Source: Brevibacillus sp. (lineage in GTDB: Bacteria; Bacillota; Bacilli; Brevibacillales; Brevibacillaceae). Taken from it: a stretch of DNA of 5,964 bases. Shown piece after piece: positions 5,773-5,964 of the stretch. Location: the NCBI GenBank assembly GCA_029240815.1, contig JARDZO010000310.1, positions 1 through 5,964 of the forward strand, read 5' to 3'. Made by a program: the position numbers and the translations under genes. The notes beneath the pieces are model-generated. The model made no database searches. It saw only the letters and a program-made list of their open reading frames with translations, and was not told the origin of the DNA. Positions within the stretch are counted from its first letter, which is position 1. Every line of letters starts with the position of its first letter.

Positions 5773-5964
5773 ATGTTGATCCCTATGGTCATTGAGCAAA
5801 CGAGCAGAGGCGAACGCTCCTATGATATCTACTCGCGCCTCTTGAAAGATCGGATCATCCTTTTGGGCACAGAGATTGATGATGAAGTCGCCAATCTGAT
5901 CGTCGCCCAACTGCTGTTTTTGCAGGCAGAAGATCCGGACAAAGATATTTCGCTATACATAAAC
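5773..5964 (+). CDS. clpP: ATP-dependent Clp protease proteolytic subunit, N-terminal part
   Basis: Only the first 64 codons are present, and the frame is open at the window edge. ClpP is the serine peptidase of the ClpXP and ClpCP machines; it forms a double heptamer that degrades unfolded and tagged proteins. The visible part begins [10 protein letters not shown], the N-terminal segment that lines the axial pore and loops, and continues with [17 protein letters not shown] (13-29), diagnostic of the family. [18 protein letters not shown] (47-64) is the stretch just before the S-P-G-G oxyanion region, which lies outside. The catalytic Ser, His and Asp (near 97, 122 and 171 in homologues) cannot be checked. 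The ATG has AGGAGG (5758-5763) 9 nt upstream. Its position after tig suggests that clpX and lon follow, as in related genomes; that is inferred. Confidence 0.96.
   Translation, partial: MLIPMVIEQTSRGERSYDIYSRLLKDRIILLGTEIDDEVANLIVAQLLFLQAEDPDKDISLYIN

Overview
This window looks like ordinary core chromosome from an endospore-forming member of the Bacillales. The protein sequences and the tig-clpP adjacency fit Brevibacillus or a close Paenibacillaceae relative best; that placement is inferred from remembered family sequences, not from a search. Evidence for a spore former is gerM. Evidence for a low- to mid-GC Firmicute is the near-consensus AGGAGG-type ribosome binding sites, the TATAAT-type promoters and the intrinsic terminators. 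All genes lie on the + strand. No mobile element, CRISPR array, rRNA or tRNA was seen, and no gap without a gene exceeds 200 bases.

Layout: (1) 1-2085: an upstream control region, racE (glutamate racemase), gerM (sporulation lipoprotein), then an intrinsic terminator. (2) 2143-4146: an extended -10 promoter inside an imperfect dyad drives rph (RNase PH), rdgB (dITP/XTP pyrophosphatase; ysnA in B. subtilis) and a YfcE-type phosphoesterase gene (ysnB). The rph and rdgB frames overlap by 8 nt, and a perfect-arm inverted repeat covers the ysnB stop codon. (3) 4154-5668: a strong promoter region with three tandem 9-nt units, a structured leader of about 95 nt, tig (trigger factor, GTG start), and a very strong terminator. 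(4) 5669-5964: a leader with a good ribosome binding site and the first 64 codons of clpP, cut by the window end.

Functionally, racE supplies D-glutamate for peptidoglycan and gerM acts in the spore envelope. rph and rdgB handle RNA 3' ends and nucleotide-pool sanitation. tig and clpP belong to protein folding and turnover. The racE-gerM-rph-ysnA-ysnB order matches B. subtilis. The tig-clpP pairing does not: it resembles the tig-clpP-clpX-lon order of E. coli and several other Firmicutes.

I found no undescribed system. What merits a second look is non-coding: the dyad over the rph promoter, the palindrome at the ysnB stop just upstream of the tig -35, the 9-nt tandem units at the tig start site, the tig leader hairpin, and the lack of a visible CtsR box or clear promoter before clpP.
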